Below are positions 1-8,894 of a stretch of 33,101 nt of DNA, in pieces. The notes beneath the pieces were generated by a model. That model saw only the letters and a list, made by a program, of their open reading frames with translations. It did not search any database and was not told the origin of the DNA. Every line of letters begins with the position of its first letter. Within the stretch, counting starts at the first letter, position 1. This DNA is from Acidobacteriota bacterium (lineage in GTDB: Bacteria > Acidobacteriota > Terriglobia > Acidiferrales > UBA7541). The stretch is taken from the NCBI GenBank assembly GCA_003223215.1, contig QHYH01000149.1, positions 1 through 33,101 of the forward strand, read 5' to 3'. The position numbers and the translations under genes are program-made.

Positions 1-357
1 GAGGCTGGGCGTCATTTGCCCGCTTTCGATCCTCGACAGATAGGAGCGCGAGACCTTCGACCGCGACTGCAGTTGGCTCTGGGTCATCGAGCGCGATTCG
101 CGCAATTGGCGAATCCGCTGCCCGATGTTCTCCACGGTTTGCTGGTTGACAAGCTTCTGCGAAGCGGGCTCAGCCGCAGCCTCCTCAGCCGGCTCGGGCG
201 GAGGAATCAGGAACTCCAGGCGCTGAGGTAACGCGCGCACGCAGCGCCGGCAGTTCCCCGTACGCGTTCGGTACTGTACAAGTCCACACGTCTTGCAACG
301 GATCACTTCCCGGTCCATATCGAGCGTGTTCTCGTCATTATTTATTTGTGCCGACAC
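1..357 (-). CDS. Zinc-ribbon plus XRE-type HTH regulator, 3' end cut by window edge
   Basis: Reading the minus strand from a GTG at 357 gives 119 codons open to the window edge. Residues 21-39 hold four cysteines spaced C-x2-C-x11-C-x2-C, a zinc-ribbon pattern. A Pro/Glu/Ala-rich linker follows, then from about residue 72 a classic XRE/Cro-like helix-turn-helix (VENIGQRIRQLRE, MTQSQL, SRSYLSRIESG). It is therefore very likely a DNA-binding transcription regulator; its target is not visible. The GTG is chosen because AAGGAG (363-368) lies 5 bases upstream; an in-frame ATG at 318 is the alternative but has no comparable ribosome binding site. A sigma70 promoter and a palindrome lie just upstream (451-495), suggesting autoregulation by inference. 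The C-terminus is missing from the window. Confidence 0.85.
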   Translation of the reverse strand, partial: MSAQINNDENTLDMDREVIRCKTCGLVQYRTRTGNCRRCVRALPQRLEFLIPPPEPAEEAAAEPASQKLVNQQTVENIGQRIRQLRESRSMTQSQLQSRSKVSRSYLSRIESGQMTPSL

Positions 358-450
358 CGGTACTCCTTGCTGACGTTTTTTCCGGCGTGCGGATAGGAGA
401 GGAACGTCGGAACGTTCTCACAGGGGGAAGACAATTACCAGCGCGAGGGG

Positions 451-480
451 AGTATCGTGCGAACCGTATTTTCTTGTCAA
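451..480 (-). promoter_or_regulatory. Sigma70-type promoter of the zinc-ribbon/HTH gene
   Basis: On the minus strand, TTGACA (475-480) is followed after 18 bases by GATACT (451-456). The predicted transcript start is near 444, giving a leader of roughly 85 bases before the GTG at 357. The -35 is a perfect consensus match. Confidence 0.65.
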
Positions 481-481
481 G

Positions 482-495
482 AGTACTTTGGTACT
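482..495. promoter_or_regulatory. Palindrome AGTAC-TTTG-GTACT, operator candidate
   Basis: The sequence AGTACTTTGGTACT is a perfect 5-bp inverted repeat around TTTG. It sits immediately upstream of the -35 box of the regulator promoter. The same core AGTACTTTG recurs inside another promoter at 31020-31048 in this window. Binding by the adjacent HTH protein is an inference from position only. Confidence 0.45.
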
Positions 496-611
496 TTCTG
501 CCACTTCCGTTTGCGCCCCCTATTCGCTGTCCTTTCGTCCAGCCTCTCTTTCTGTTCCCCGTGTTCCCCCCCAAACGCCCGCGACTAATCCGGAGCGAGC
601 GCTTGGGTTTG

Positions 612-902
612 CGTGTGATACCTCCCCTTTCTTGACGGCAACGGCCGAGCTGCACGCCTCATGTCGCGCGCCATGCTGTCCGGCGGCTCTGGATAAGGGA
701 GGTGTTCGGTCAGTTGCCCGCGGACTGGCGCGAAATGTCGAAAGCGTACAAGAAGCATCGAGCCGTTGCGACGCCCCCGCGGAACGATCTTGACGGTCGC
801 GGCAACCTTAGCGAAGAAGTGCTGACCGAGTCTGCCAGATACTTTTTGAGCGTGTGCATCGATCAGGTCGCGTCGGTCCCATCCTCAGACGAGTTGGTGT
901 AG
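612..902 (+). pseudogene. Fic-domain protein remnant with several frameshifts
   Basis: Three reading frames must be joined to recover a Fic family protein. Frame one (622-696) gives LPFLDGNGRAARLMSRAML, the Fic motif HPFxxGNGR with His changed to Leu, and then stops at TAA 694. Frame two (683-793) gives ALDKGGVRSVARGLARNVES. Frame three (to 902) gives PPRNDLDGRGNLSEE followed by YFLSVCIDQV, the typical region C-terminal to the Fic core. Intact Fic enzymes transfer AMP or other phosphate groups to protein hydroxyls through the motif His. The His loss, at least two frameshifts, and the absence of recognisable N- and C-terminal parts show this copy is dead. No insertion element is visible at the break points. 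Confidence 0.8.
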
Positions 903-1043
903 AATGCACGCCGCCAGGGAGCTCCTCGAGACCTACCCAAATCTATTGCGAACACGGCCTCCAGGAGGTTCCTCCGCTCGACCATCGAGTGGCTCGCAGG
1001 TTCTCCGCGAACTGGGCTTCCATGCGACTGAGGAGAGATTTCC

Positions 1044-4000
1044 ATGTACGACGAGCAGACAACAATGAATCCGGCAACAAAAATGCGGCAGCGGCTGAGG
1101 AAGTGCGTACTGCTGGCACTCGTTTTGCCAGGCGTGTCCCCGATCAGCCGCGCGCAATCGCCGAAACCTCTGCTTCTGCGAGATCCTGCGGTGAGCAAGT
1201 CCCAGGTCGCGTTCAGCTACGCGGGCAGCATCTGGGTGGTGAACCGCGACGGCGGCAACGTTCGCCGCTTGACCGGCGGCGGGCACGAGGAGAAACCTTC
1301 GTTCTCGCCTGACGGCTCGCAAATCGCGTTCACGGGCGATTACGACGGGACCCACGGAGTGTATGTGGTTTCCGCTGCAGGAGGCGAGCCTCGCCGTCTC
1401 ACTTATCACCCCGCTGACGGAGATGTTCATGGATGGACACCCGACGGAAAGCGGATTCTGTTCAGCTCATTCCGAACCGCATTCGCGGGCGGCGTAATTC
1501 AGCTTTTTACCGTTCCCCTGGAGGGCGGTTTTGCAACCCAGGTTCCCCTGGTGAGAGCTGCGGAAGGCTCCTTTTCTCCCGACGGCGCGCGCATCGCTTA
1601 CGTGCCCAACCTGCAATGGCAGCGGGCCTGGAAGCGTTATCGCGGCGGGCAAACCAAGCCGATCTGGATCGCTAGCCTTGCCGACTCCAGCATTCAAGCA
1701 AAGATACCGCGGGATGATTCCAATGACTTCAATCCCATGTGGGTCGGCGGCACAATTTATTTCCTTTCAGACCGCAATGGCCCGGTGACTCTTTTCTCCT
1801 ACGATTTCAAGTCGCAGCAGGTGAGACAAATTGTTAAAAACGATGGATTCGATATCAAGTCTGCCTCCGCAACGGCTGACGCCATTGTCTACGAGCAGTT
1901 CGGATCGCTGCATTTGCTGGACCTGAACTCCGGAAACGACCGCGCACTGAATATCCAGCCGGTAGCCGATCTCGCAGAAGTCCGCCCGCACTTCCTGAAA
2001 ATCGAGCCGAGGAGAATCCGCTCCGCGGACATTTCTCCTACAGGCGCTCGCGCGGTGTTCGGCGTGCGGGGGGAGATTTTGACCGTGCCTGCCGAGAAGG
2101 GCGACATCCGCAATTTGACCAACACCACGGCCGTGGTGGAGCGCGATCCCGCGTGGTCGCCTGATGGAAAATCGATTGCGTATCTTTCCGATGAGTCCGG
2201 AGAATACGCGCTGCACATCCGCGAGCAGAGCGGCTTCGGGGCGGTTCGCAAAATCAATCTCGGCAATCCCCCGACTTTTTATTATTCGCCGACGTGGTCG
2301 CCTGACTCCAAGAAAATCGGCTACACCGACAAGCGGCTGAATTATTGGTACGTGGACCTCGATAAAAAAACGCCAGTGAAAGTGGATACCGACATGTACA
2401 CCGATCCCGCGCACAGCCTGCTAATGGTTTGGTCGCCTGACAGCCGCTGGATCGCCTACACGAAACAGTTGACGAGCCATCTGCACGCGGTATTTGCCTA
2501 CTCGCTCGAACAGGCCAAGAGCTATCAGCTCACCGACGGAATGAGCGACGCGCTCTATCCTGCATTCGACAAGGAAGGCAAATATCTGTATTTCACTGCC
2601 AGCACGGACGCCGCGCTGAACACCGGATGGCTAGACATGACCAGCCTCGAACGCCCGGTCACGCGAAATACCTACGTCATTGTTTTAAAGAAGGATCTTG
2701 CTTCGCCGCTGGCGCCGGAGAGCGATGAAGAAAAGGCCAAGGAAGCGGAGAAGGGCGGCAAAGACCAGAAAGGCGACGCGGATAAAGACAAGGAAAAAGA
2801 CAAATCAAAAGAGGAAAAACCGGTTAACGTTGAGATCGATCTCGAGGGAATCAGCCAACGCATTCTGGCCCTGCCCATTCCCGCGCGCAATTATGATGGA
2901 CTTCTTGCCGGAAAGGCCGGCGTCCTATTCCTGGGCGAGGCGCCGCAAGTCGATCCCATCGACTTTGACGATGGCGGGCCGACGACAAAAATCCATAAGT
3001 TCGACGTGAAAACGCGCAAGACGGAGCAGATTCTCGATGGTGTGACCAGCTTTGACGTGTCTTTTAATGGCGAGAAGATGCTGTACGCCAAGCAGAACCA
3101 GTGGTTCATTACCGCGGCGGAGAAGCCCGCCGAAGGACCTCCGCAGCCGAGCCAAGGCGGGCCGCTCAGGCTCGACTCTATGGAGATTTATGTCGATCCA
3201 CGCGCCGAGTGGAAGCACATGTACGACCAGGTGTGGCGCGACGAACGGGACTTTCTTTACGATCCTGGCCTGCACGGGCTTAACCTGGAATCCGTCCAGA
3301 AGAAATACGAACCATTCCTCGACAACATTGCGACGCGTGATGATTTGAATTATTTGTTCACGGAGATGCTGGGGAACATCACCATTGGCCATATGTTCGT
3401 CGGGGGAGGCGATGTTCCGGAACCCAAGCATGTCAAAACGGGACTTCTTGGCGCGGACTACTCCGTTGAGAACGGCCGCTACCGCTTTACCCACATCTAT
3501 GACGGCGAGAACTGGAATCCCAAGCTTCGCGCGCCGCTCACGCAGCCCGGCGTGAACGTGCATGCGGGAGACTACTTGCTCGCCGTCAACGGCCGGGACG
3601 TTCGCCCGCCAGCCGATGTTTACAGCTTCTTCGAAGAAACTGCCGGCAAACAGGTGGTGCTGAAAGTTGGCCCTAATCCCGACGGTAGCGGGTCGCGCGA
3701 AGTGACCGTCGTTCCGGTGGACGACGAATCCTCGCTGCGAAATTATGCGTGGATTGAAGGCAATCGTCGCAGAGTGGACGAGTTAACCGGCGGCCGCGTG
3801 GCGTACGTCTACTTGCCGGATACCTACGCGGGCGGCTACACCAACTTCAATCGCTACTACTTCGCGCAGGTCGGCAAAGACGCGGCCGTCATCGATGAAC
3901 GCTACAACGGAGGCGGAGACATCGCGGACTACATCATTGATTATCTGCGACGGCCGCTGCTGAGTTACTGGAACATGCGTGAAGGCAAAGACATCACCAC

Positions 4001-4415
4001 GCCCCTCGAGGCAATTTTTGGACCCAAAGTGATGATTATTAACGAAATGGCGGGTTCGGGCGGCGACGCTTTGCCCTGGATGTTCCGCAAGACCGGCATT
4101 GGTCCGCTGGTGGGTAAGCGCACGTGGGGCGGATTAGTTGGGCATTACACCAATCCCGCCGATTTACTGGATGGCGGCTTTACCGGAACGCCCGACCTGG
4201 CTTTCTACAACCCCAATGGAACCTGGGACGTGGAAAACCACGGCGTGCCACCCGATGTCGAAACGGAATTGGATCCGCAGGCCGCGCGTGCGGGACATGA
4301 CTCGCAATTGGAAAGGGCCGTCGAGGTGGTGATGGATTTGTTGAAGAAGAATCCGCCTCCTCCGGCACCGCACCATCCAGCATTTCCGAACTATCAGAAA
4401 GCCGGCGCAAACTAG
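1044..4415 (+). CDS. Secreted tricorn-like S41-family protease with beta-propeller and PDZ domain
   Basis: A 1123-residue protein resembling tricorn core proteases. A basic N-terminus and hydrophobic stretch (about residues 14-37, ending at SRAQS) look like an export signal. Residues about 45-520 form WD40/PD40-type propeller repeats (WSPDGKSIAYLSD and variants). A Lys/Glu/Asp-rich linker spans about 555-592. A PDZ-like domain covers about 831-892, then the S41 catalytic core. NEMAGSGGD places the likely nucleophile at Ser1005; His783 and Glu1064 (VENHG) match the tricorn His and Glu. The position before His783 is Gly, where archaeal tricorn has Ser. The probable role is degradation of peptides in the periplasm. 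The ATG follows AGGAGA (1031-1036) by 7 bases; a second in-frame ATG eight codons later is possible. Confidence 0.9.
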   Translation: MYDEQTTMNPATKMRQRLRKCVLLALVLPGVSPISRAQSPKPLLLRDPAVSKSQVAFSYAGSIWVVNRDGGNVRRLTGGGHEEKPSFSPDGSQIAFTGDYDGTHGVYVVSAAGGEPRRLTYHPADGDVHGWTPDGKRILFSSFRTAFAGGVIQLFTVPLEGGFATQVPLVRAAEGSFSPDGARIAYVPNLQWQRAWKRYRGGQTKPIWIASLADSSIQAKIPRDDSNDFNPMWVGGTIYFLSDRNGPVTLFSYDFKSQQVRQIVKNDGFDIKSASATADAIVYEQFGSLHLLDLNSGNDRALNIQPVADLAEVRPHFLKIEPRRIRSADISPTGARAVFGVRGEILTVPAEKGDIRNLTNTTAVVERDPAWSPDGKSIAYLSDESGEYALHIREQSGFGAVRKINLGNPPTFYYSPTWSPDSKKIGYTDKRLNYWYVDLDKKTPVKVDTDMYTDPAHSLLMVWSPDSRWIAYTKQLTSHLHAVFAYSLEQAKSYQLTDGMSDALYPAFDKEGKYLYFTASTDAALNTGWLDMTSLERPVTRNTYVIVLKKDLASPLAPESDEEKAKEAEKGGKDQKGDADKDKEKDKSKEEKPVNVEIDLEGISQRILALPIPARNYDGLLAGKAGVLFLGEAPQVDPIDFDDGGPTTKIHKFDVKTRKTEQILDGVTSFDVSFNGEKMLYAKQNQWFITAAEKPAEGPPQPSQGGPLRLDSMEIYVDPRAEWKHMYDQVWRDERDFLYDPGLHGLNLESVQKKYEPFLDNIATRDDLNYLFTEMLGNITIGHMFVGGGDVPEPKHVKTGLLGADYSVENGRYRFTHIYDGENWNPKLRAPLTQPGVNVHAGDYLLAVNGRDVRPPADVYSFFEETAGKQVVLKVGPNPDGSGSREVTVVPVDDESSLRNYAWIEGNRRRVDELTGGRVAYVYLPDTYAGGYTNFNRYYFAQVGKDAAVIDERYNGGGDIADYIIDYLRRPLLSYWNMREGKDITTPLEAIFGPKVMIINEMAGSGGDALPWMFRKTGIGPLVGKRTWGGLVGHYTNPADLLDGGFTGTPDLAFYNPNGTWDVENHGVPPDVETELDPQAARAGHDSQLERAVEVVMDLLKKNPPPPAPHHPAFPNYQKAGAN

Positions 4416-4489
4416 TGTCCTCTGAGAGTTCGTTCGTGACCTTACGGGGACGCGCTAAAGCGCGGGCCTAAAGCACCGTAGGACACTAG
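4412..4489. repeat. MITE/REP-like element bounded by a 10-bp perfect inverted repeat
   Basis: CTAGTGTCCT (4412-4421) and its exact reverse complement AGGACACTAG (4480-4489) enclose 58 bases. The interior contains CGCGCTAAAGCGCG (4451-4464), a 5-bp hairpin with a TAAA loop. The tricorn stop codon TAG (4413-4415) lies inside the left arm. The element fills most of the gap between two converging genes and may end transcripts from both, although there is no clear T-run. Confidence 0.6.
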
Positions 4490-4512
4490 CCCCGACCCAC
4501 TGCGGAAACTGT

Positions 4513-6969
4513 TCACAAAAGACTGAGCGGATCCATGTCCACAAGCACGGCGGTTTGAGGAATCTCCTTCCTGTCGCAAAACGCCAGCGCGCCGCCGAGA
4601 AGCTTCGTCAGCACGGAGCGCTTCTGAGACTTCAGCAGAAATTGGAAGCGGTGTTCGCTTTTCAGCCGGGGGAGCGGTGCGGCTGCCGGTCCGAGAATGC
4701 GGACCTTCTCTCCGTCATGCGGCGAGAAATACTCGGAGAGTTGACGCGACCAGCCGATGACCCGTTCTAGGCTGGTGTCCCGAACAATGACGTTCGCCAA
4801 CGAAGCGAATGGCGGGTAAGCCATCATGCGGCGGAAGTGCAATTCCTGCTCGAAAAAAGAAGTGTAGTCCTGTTTGACGGCGTCCTGGATCGCGTAATGC
4901 CCGGGATAAAAGGTCTGGATGAGCACGCGGCCGGCGAGTTCCCCACGGCCCGCGCGGCCGGCCACTTGAGTGAGCAACTGAAAAGTGCGCTCGGCAGCGC
5001 GAAAATCCGGCAAGCTGAGCGCGGAGTCGGCGCTGACCACGCCGACCAGGGTCACGCGCTGAAAATCGTGCCCTTTGGCGAGCATTTGCGTGCCGACGAG
5101 AATATCCAGCGCGCCGCCGACAAACGCTCCGAGCGTTTCCTGGTACTGGCGCTTGGTTCGCGCGGTGTCGCGGTCCAGCCGCGCGATGCGGGCGCCCGGA
5201 AATTCCTTGCGCAGGCGTTCTTCCAGGTGCTCCGAGCCCTCGCCAAAAAAATAGATGTATTTCGACTGGCACTTGGGACAGTGTTTCGGGACCGCCTGAA
5301 TGGAACCGCAGTAATGACATTCGAGGCGGTTGCGCTGCTTGTGATGCGTCATGGAAATGCTGCAATTGACGCATTCGACCGAAGCGCCACAGCTCCGACA
5401 CAGCACTGACCAGGAGTATCCGCGGCGGTTAATCAGCACGAGCGCTTGTGTTCCGTTCGAAAGACATTCCTGAATGCCTGCATGCAATTTCGAGGAAATG
5501 GGACTTGTCTGATGCGTCTGTCGAAATTCTTCGCGCAGGTCCACAATTTCTACACCCGCAAGAGAGCGGTCTGCGACGCGGGAAGAGAGCGTCAATAATT
5601 CGTATTTGCCGTTGCCCGCGTGATAATAGCTCTCCATCGACGGGGTTGCGGAACCCAGCAGCGCTACGGCATTTTCCATCTTCGCGCGCACGATGGCCAC
5701 ATCCCGTCCGTGATAGCGAGGTGTGTCTTCCTGCTTGTAGCTCGTCTCCTGCTCTTCGTCGACGATAATCAGCCCGACGTTTTCAAGCGGAGCAAAGATT
5801 GCGGACCGCGTACCGACAACGACACGCGCGTCACCCATTCGGACACGCCACCATTCGCGCGCTCGTTCCGCATCGCTCATCGCGGAATGCAATACCGCAA
5901 CGCCTTCGAAACGCGCGCCAAACCACGAGCGGCATTGCCGGCCAATCCAGAGCGTCAAAGCGATTTCTGGCACGAGGACGATGGCAGTTTTCCCGCGCGC
6001 GAGCGTATCCTGCACGGCGCGCAGATACACTTCTGTCTTACCGCTTCCGGTGACGCCGTGAAGCAACTGCGTGCCAAAAGCGCACAGTTCGAAACGCGCG
6101 CGGATCGCTTTTAGGGCGGCCTCCTGCTCGGCATTGAGCTCGTGAGCCGGCCGCGTGTAGCCAGCGTCGAAGGGATCCTCGGCAGGATCCAGCGGTTCTT
6201 CCCAGCTCTCGAGCAAGCCGTCGCGCAGCATCCGCTCGATCAAAGATCGTGCGACATTCGCAAGCCGCAAAAGTTGCGGCAAGGGAAGCGGACCACGCTC
6301 GGTTTCGAGCAACACGCGAATCCTTTCTTCTTTTTCCCCTAGCGGTTTATCCGCGTCGCGGCCAATGGGCGCCGCCTTCCATGCGACGATGCGCTGCGTC
6401 TTTCGCTTTCTTGTCCGCATGCTCTCGCAAATTTCGATGAGGCCGAGACGCTCGAGTTTTTGCAGGGATGAAACCTCGGGCCCTAACTTCTCCCGCGTTT
6501 TCACGTGAATTGCGCCTTTCTTCTCTTTCAGCATCGCAAGAAACGCGATCTCGGCCTCCACCAGGCCGTGCGACAGCTCGCCGCCACTCAAACTTTCCGA
6601 TGCCGCGCGTCCAGCCTCGGTCAAGACGATTTGCCGCTGCGATTTCAATTCGGTGAGTGGAGGGGTCATGGCCCGAACGACGTCGCCGATGGGTGCGAGG
6701 TAGTAGTGGGCGATCCAGTTTGCCAGTTCAATGAGTTTCGGCGTAAGAGCAGGAAAAATATCGAGCACGCGCGCGATTTCCCGAACCTTTGCGTCTTCAG
6801 GAGCGTTTTCGGCGAATTCCACGACAACGCCGACAAGCGACTTCGTGCGAAAAGGCACAAGGACGCGACTGCCGGGCTTTACAGTGCCGCGCATGGTCTC
6901 CGGCACGGCGTAGGTGAAAGTCGTTCGCAACGGCAGGGGCAAGGCCACGTTGCACAGGGAACAATTCAT
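4513..6969 (-). CDS. priA: Primosomal protein N' (replication restart helicase PriA)
   Basis: PriA is the 3'-to-5' superfamily 2 DNA helicase that reloads the replisome at stalled forks. The N-terminal DNA-binding part begins VALPLPLRTTFTYAVP. Walker A is GVTGSGKTE (about residues 306-314). The Walker B box reads DEEQ (about 404), where most PriA proteins have DEEH. Eight cysteines in four CxxC-type pairs (CRSC, CVNC, CHYC, CPKC; about 523-570) form the zinc-binding strand-separation module. GTQMLAKGHDF and QVAGRAGR are helicase motifs V and VI. The ATG at 6969 is used; a TTG at 7014 would add 15 residues after a G-rich stretch, and the choice is not certain. It is the last gene of the minus-strand run. 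The 110 bases upstream, to the EamA gene, may hold its own promoter, but I see no clear one. Confidence 0.95.
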   Translation of the reverse strand: MNCSLCNVALPLPLRTTFTYAVPETMRGTVKPGSRVLVPFRTKSLVGVVVEFAENAPEDAKVREIARVLDIFPALTPKLIELANWIAHYYLAPIGDVVRAMTPPLTELKSQRQIVLTEAGRAASESLSGGELSHGLVEAEIAFLAMLKEKKGAIHVKTREKLGPEVSSLQKLERLGLIEICESMRTRKRKTQRIVAWKAAPIGRDADKPLGEKEERIRVLLETERGPLPLPQLLRLANVARSLIERMLRDGLLESWEEPLDPAEDPFDAGYTRPAHELNAEQEAALKAIRARFELCAFGTQLLHGVTGSGKTEVYLRAVQDTLARGKTAIVLVPEIALTLWIGRQCRSWFGARFEGVAVLHSAMSDAERAREWWRVRMGDARVVVGTRSAIFAPLENVGLIIVDEEQETSYKQEDTPRYHGRDVAIVRAKMENAVALLGSATPSMESYYHAGNGKYELLTLSSRVADRSLAGVEIVDLREEFRQTHQTSPISSKLHAGIQECLSNGTQALVLINRRGYSWSVLCRSCGASVECVNCSISMTHHKQRNRLECHYCGSIQAVPKHCPKCQSKYIYFFGEGSEHLEERLRKEFPGARIARLDRDTARTKRQYQETLGAFVGGALDILVGTQMLAKGHDFQRVTLVGVVSADSALSLPDFRAAERTFQLLTQVAGRAGRGELAGRVLIQTFYPGHYAIQDAVKQDYTSFFEQELHFRRMMAYPPFASLANVIVRDTSLERVIGWSRQLSEYFSPHDGEKVRILGPAAAPLPRLKSEHRFQFLLKSQKRSVLTKLLGGALAFCDRKEIPQTAVLVDMDPLSLL

Positions 6970-7125
6970 CGCGCCAAGTAGTGTATCAGCGGGGCGTGGT
7001 GGCAGGACTCTCAAGCCCCCAAGTTGTAAGTTTTAGGCGAAAATCGGATTTTTGGTGTCGACCCTGATGTGCCGAAGGCAATCTGCGTGTCCTTCCCGGT
7101 GTCATTTGTTGTCGTTACGCGACGG

Positions 7126-7998
7126 CTAGGTGCTGATCAGGACGATGCCGCCAAAGATCGTGGCGATTCCAGCCCATTGCCACCGCGAAATGTGCTCGCG
7201 CAGAAAAATGGCCGCAAGGCCCACGGTAACGGCTCCATAGAGCGAACCAAGGACGCTGATGACCGCCACGTGTTCCATTTGCATGCCGCGATTGCTCAAT
7301 ACAAAGGCCAGCGTATCAAACGTGCCCATGCCGAGAGCCATCCAACGCACACTGCCGCGAGGAAGATGCATAGGTTCGGCTGCGGATAAAATCACAGCGG
7401 CCGTCAAGAGGGAGCTAGTCAGGCGAATCATCCATACGGCTTGTACGGCGCCCACGCGGGGAACGATGCGAATTCCAAGCAGCCAAAACAAAAATCCGAA
7501 TCCGACGGCGGCCACGATGGCCAGGCCAATGCCGCGCGTATTGGCGTTCGTAGGCTGTCGAGAATTCTCGTCGGGGAGGTGTTCTCCGCCCGCAACAACC
7601 GCCACGCCAAACAATATAAGCGCCACGCCAACCGAGCGCGCGGGCGAAAGGTGATCTCCACTGAGCCAGGAAAGAGTCAGCGTCAAGGCGGGATAACTCG
7701 CGGAGAGAGGAGCAACCACGGCCATCTTCCCGATTTCAAAGGAGCGATACAGGGAAAGCGTGGCACAGGCGTTGAGAAGGCCGGCGAGCAATCCCCAGGC
7801 CCACGGCTGCCATCCCGAACCGTCGGCCAGGTGCCCCCAGCCGCCGAACCACCGCATGGAGACGGTAAGGAGCAGAAACCCGGTAAACTGCATGTAAAAC
7901 ATGGTGCGGAGCGTGCCGATGCGGTGCGTGGAGAAGCGCGCCACGAAGTCAGCGCCGCCCCAGGTTAGTGCGGTTACCAACCCCAGCAGGATGCCCAT
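7126..7998 (-). CDS. EamA/DMT-family transporter
   Basis: A 290-residue, strongly hydrophobic protein with about ten predicted membrane helices in two similar halves, starting MGILLGLVTALTWGGADFVA and ending in a typical EamA helix (WAGIATIFGGIVLI). Helix-end motifs such as APLSASYPALT in half one and SVLGSLYGAVTV in half two fit the drug/metabolite transporter superfamily. Members export or import small metabolites across the inner membrane; the substrate cannot be read from the sequence. Its ATG starts 6 bases after the uracil-DNA glycosylase stop codon, so the two are surely co-transcribed. Length is normal for the family. Confidence 0.9.
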   Translation of the reverse strand: MGILLGLVTALTWGGADFVARFSTHRIGTLRTMFYMQFTGFLLLTVSMRWFGGWGHLADGSGWQPWAWGLLAGLLNACATLSLYRSFEIGKMAVVAPLSASYPALTLTLSWLSGDHLSPARSVGVALILFGVAVVAGGEHLPDENSRQPTNANTRGIGLAIVAAVGFGFLFWLLGIRIVPRVGAVQAVWMIRLTSSLLTAAVILSAAEPMHLPRGSVRWMALGMGTFDTLAFVLSNRGMQMEHVAVISVLGSLYGAVTVGLAAIFLREHISRWQWAGIATIFGGIVLIST

Positions 7999-8004
7999 GA
8001 TGGC

Positions 8005-8889
8005 CTAAGCAGGCTTGCCTTTTCTTGCTTGGAGACCGAGGACCGCCATCACTTTTTGGAGATCCTTCCAGACTTCGCCCTTGGCGTTGGGGTTGCGCAG
8101 GAGGTACGCAGGATGGTAGGTGGCCATCAATTTGCTTCCTCGATAGTCGAGCCATTGGCCGCGGAACTGGGAAATCCCGCGGTTGGTTCTCAGCAGCGTT
8201 TTCGCTGCGACGGCGCCCAGGCAAACAATGACTTTGGGCGAGATGACTTCCAGTTGCCGGAGTAAGAAAGGCGAGCAGGTGCTGACCTCGTCGTCTTCGG
8301 GCGTGCGATTCTCCGGCGGGCGGCATTTCACCACGTTGCAAATGTAAACGTCTTGGCGCTCAAGTCCCATGGCTTCGATCATCTGCGTGAGAAGTTTGCC
8401 GGCGCGCCCTACAAACGGAAGTCCTTGTGCATCTTCGTCCGCGCCCGGCCCCTCTCCGACGAAGACCAGTTCGGCTTTGGGACTGCCGTCGCCAAACACG
8501 ATTGTGTGGCGGTGCTTATAAAGCTTGCAACGGGTGCACTCGCCCAAATCCTCGCGAATGCGCAAAAGCGTGTCGCCCACGATTTTGTCGGCGGCGTCGA
8601 ACAGAGAAGGTCCCGGCGCAGCGGGTAAAGGCACGGGCGGCATTTTCGAAGGCGCGGTAGAAACAACCTTTTGCAACCCGGGCCTGCGAGGGATTTTCGG
8701 CAAAGTGGGCTCCTGGTAGGCGATTTCGGCCGGGCGCATTGCATTGTCCAAAGATTCCACCGGCTTTTCTTGTTCGAAGAGGGCTTCCCGGCGGCGATCT
8801 CGGTAAAAGAAGCGGATGCCCAGATCTTCATAGAAAGCCAACCGCCCTGCTACTTTTTTCTTAAGATTTTCTGTGATTTGCCCGGGCAT
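8005..8889 (-). CDS. Family 4 uracil-DNA glycosylase with Fe-S cluster
   Basis: Residues about 105-290 match family 4 uracil-DNA glycosylases, which excise uracil from DNA to start base excision repair. The water-activating motif GEGPGADED is at about 145-153, followed by [12 protein letters not shown]. The second active-site motif HPAYLLRNP has its His at 259. Four cysteines at 118, 121, 189 and 205 have the spacing of the 4Fe-4S ligands of this family. About 105 residues of charged and Pro-rich N-terminal extension precede the core, longer than in the compact thermophile enzymes. It sits 5 bases after coaBC and 6 bases before the transporter gene, inside the long operon. Confidence 0.92.
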   Translation of the reverse strand: MPGQITENLKKKVAGRLAFYEDLGIRFFYRDRRREALFEQEKPVESLDNAMRPAEIAYQEPTLPKIPRRPGLQKVVSTAPSKMPPVPLPAAPGPSLFDAADKIVGDTLLRIREDLGECTRCKLYKHRHTIVFGDGSPKAELVFVGEGPGADEDAQGLPFVGRAGKLLTQMIEAMGLERQDVYICNVVKCRPPENRTPEDDEVSTCSPFLLRQLEVISPKVIVCLGAVAAKTLLRTNRGISQFRGQWLDYRGSKLMATYHPAYLLRNPNAKGEVWKDLQKVMAVLGLQARKGKPA

Positions 8890-8894
8890 GGAGA

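Noticed and set aside
338-655. Minus-strand 105-codon frame upstream of the zinc-ribbon regulator
   Set aside because: It overlaps the promoter and palindrome of the regulator and is Arg/Gly-rich without motifs.
7036-7058. Short AAAATC/GATTTT inverted repeat between the EamA gene and priA
   Set aside because: AT-rich 6-bp arms with a one-base centre; too short to tell from chance and not a clear promoter or terminator.
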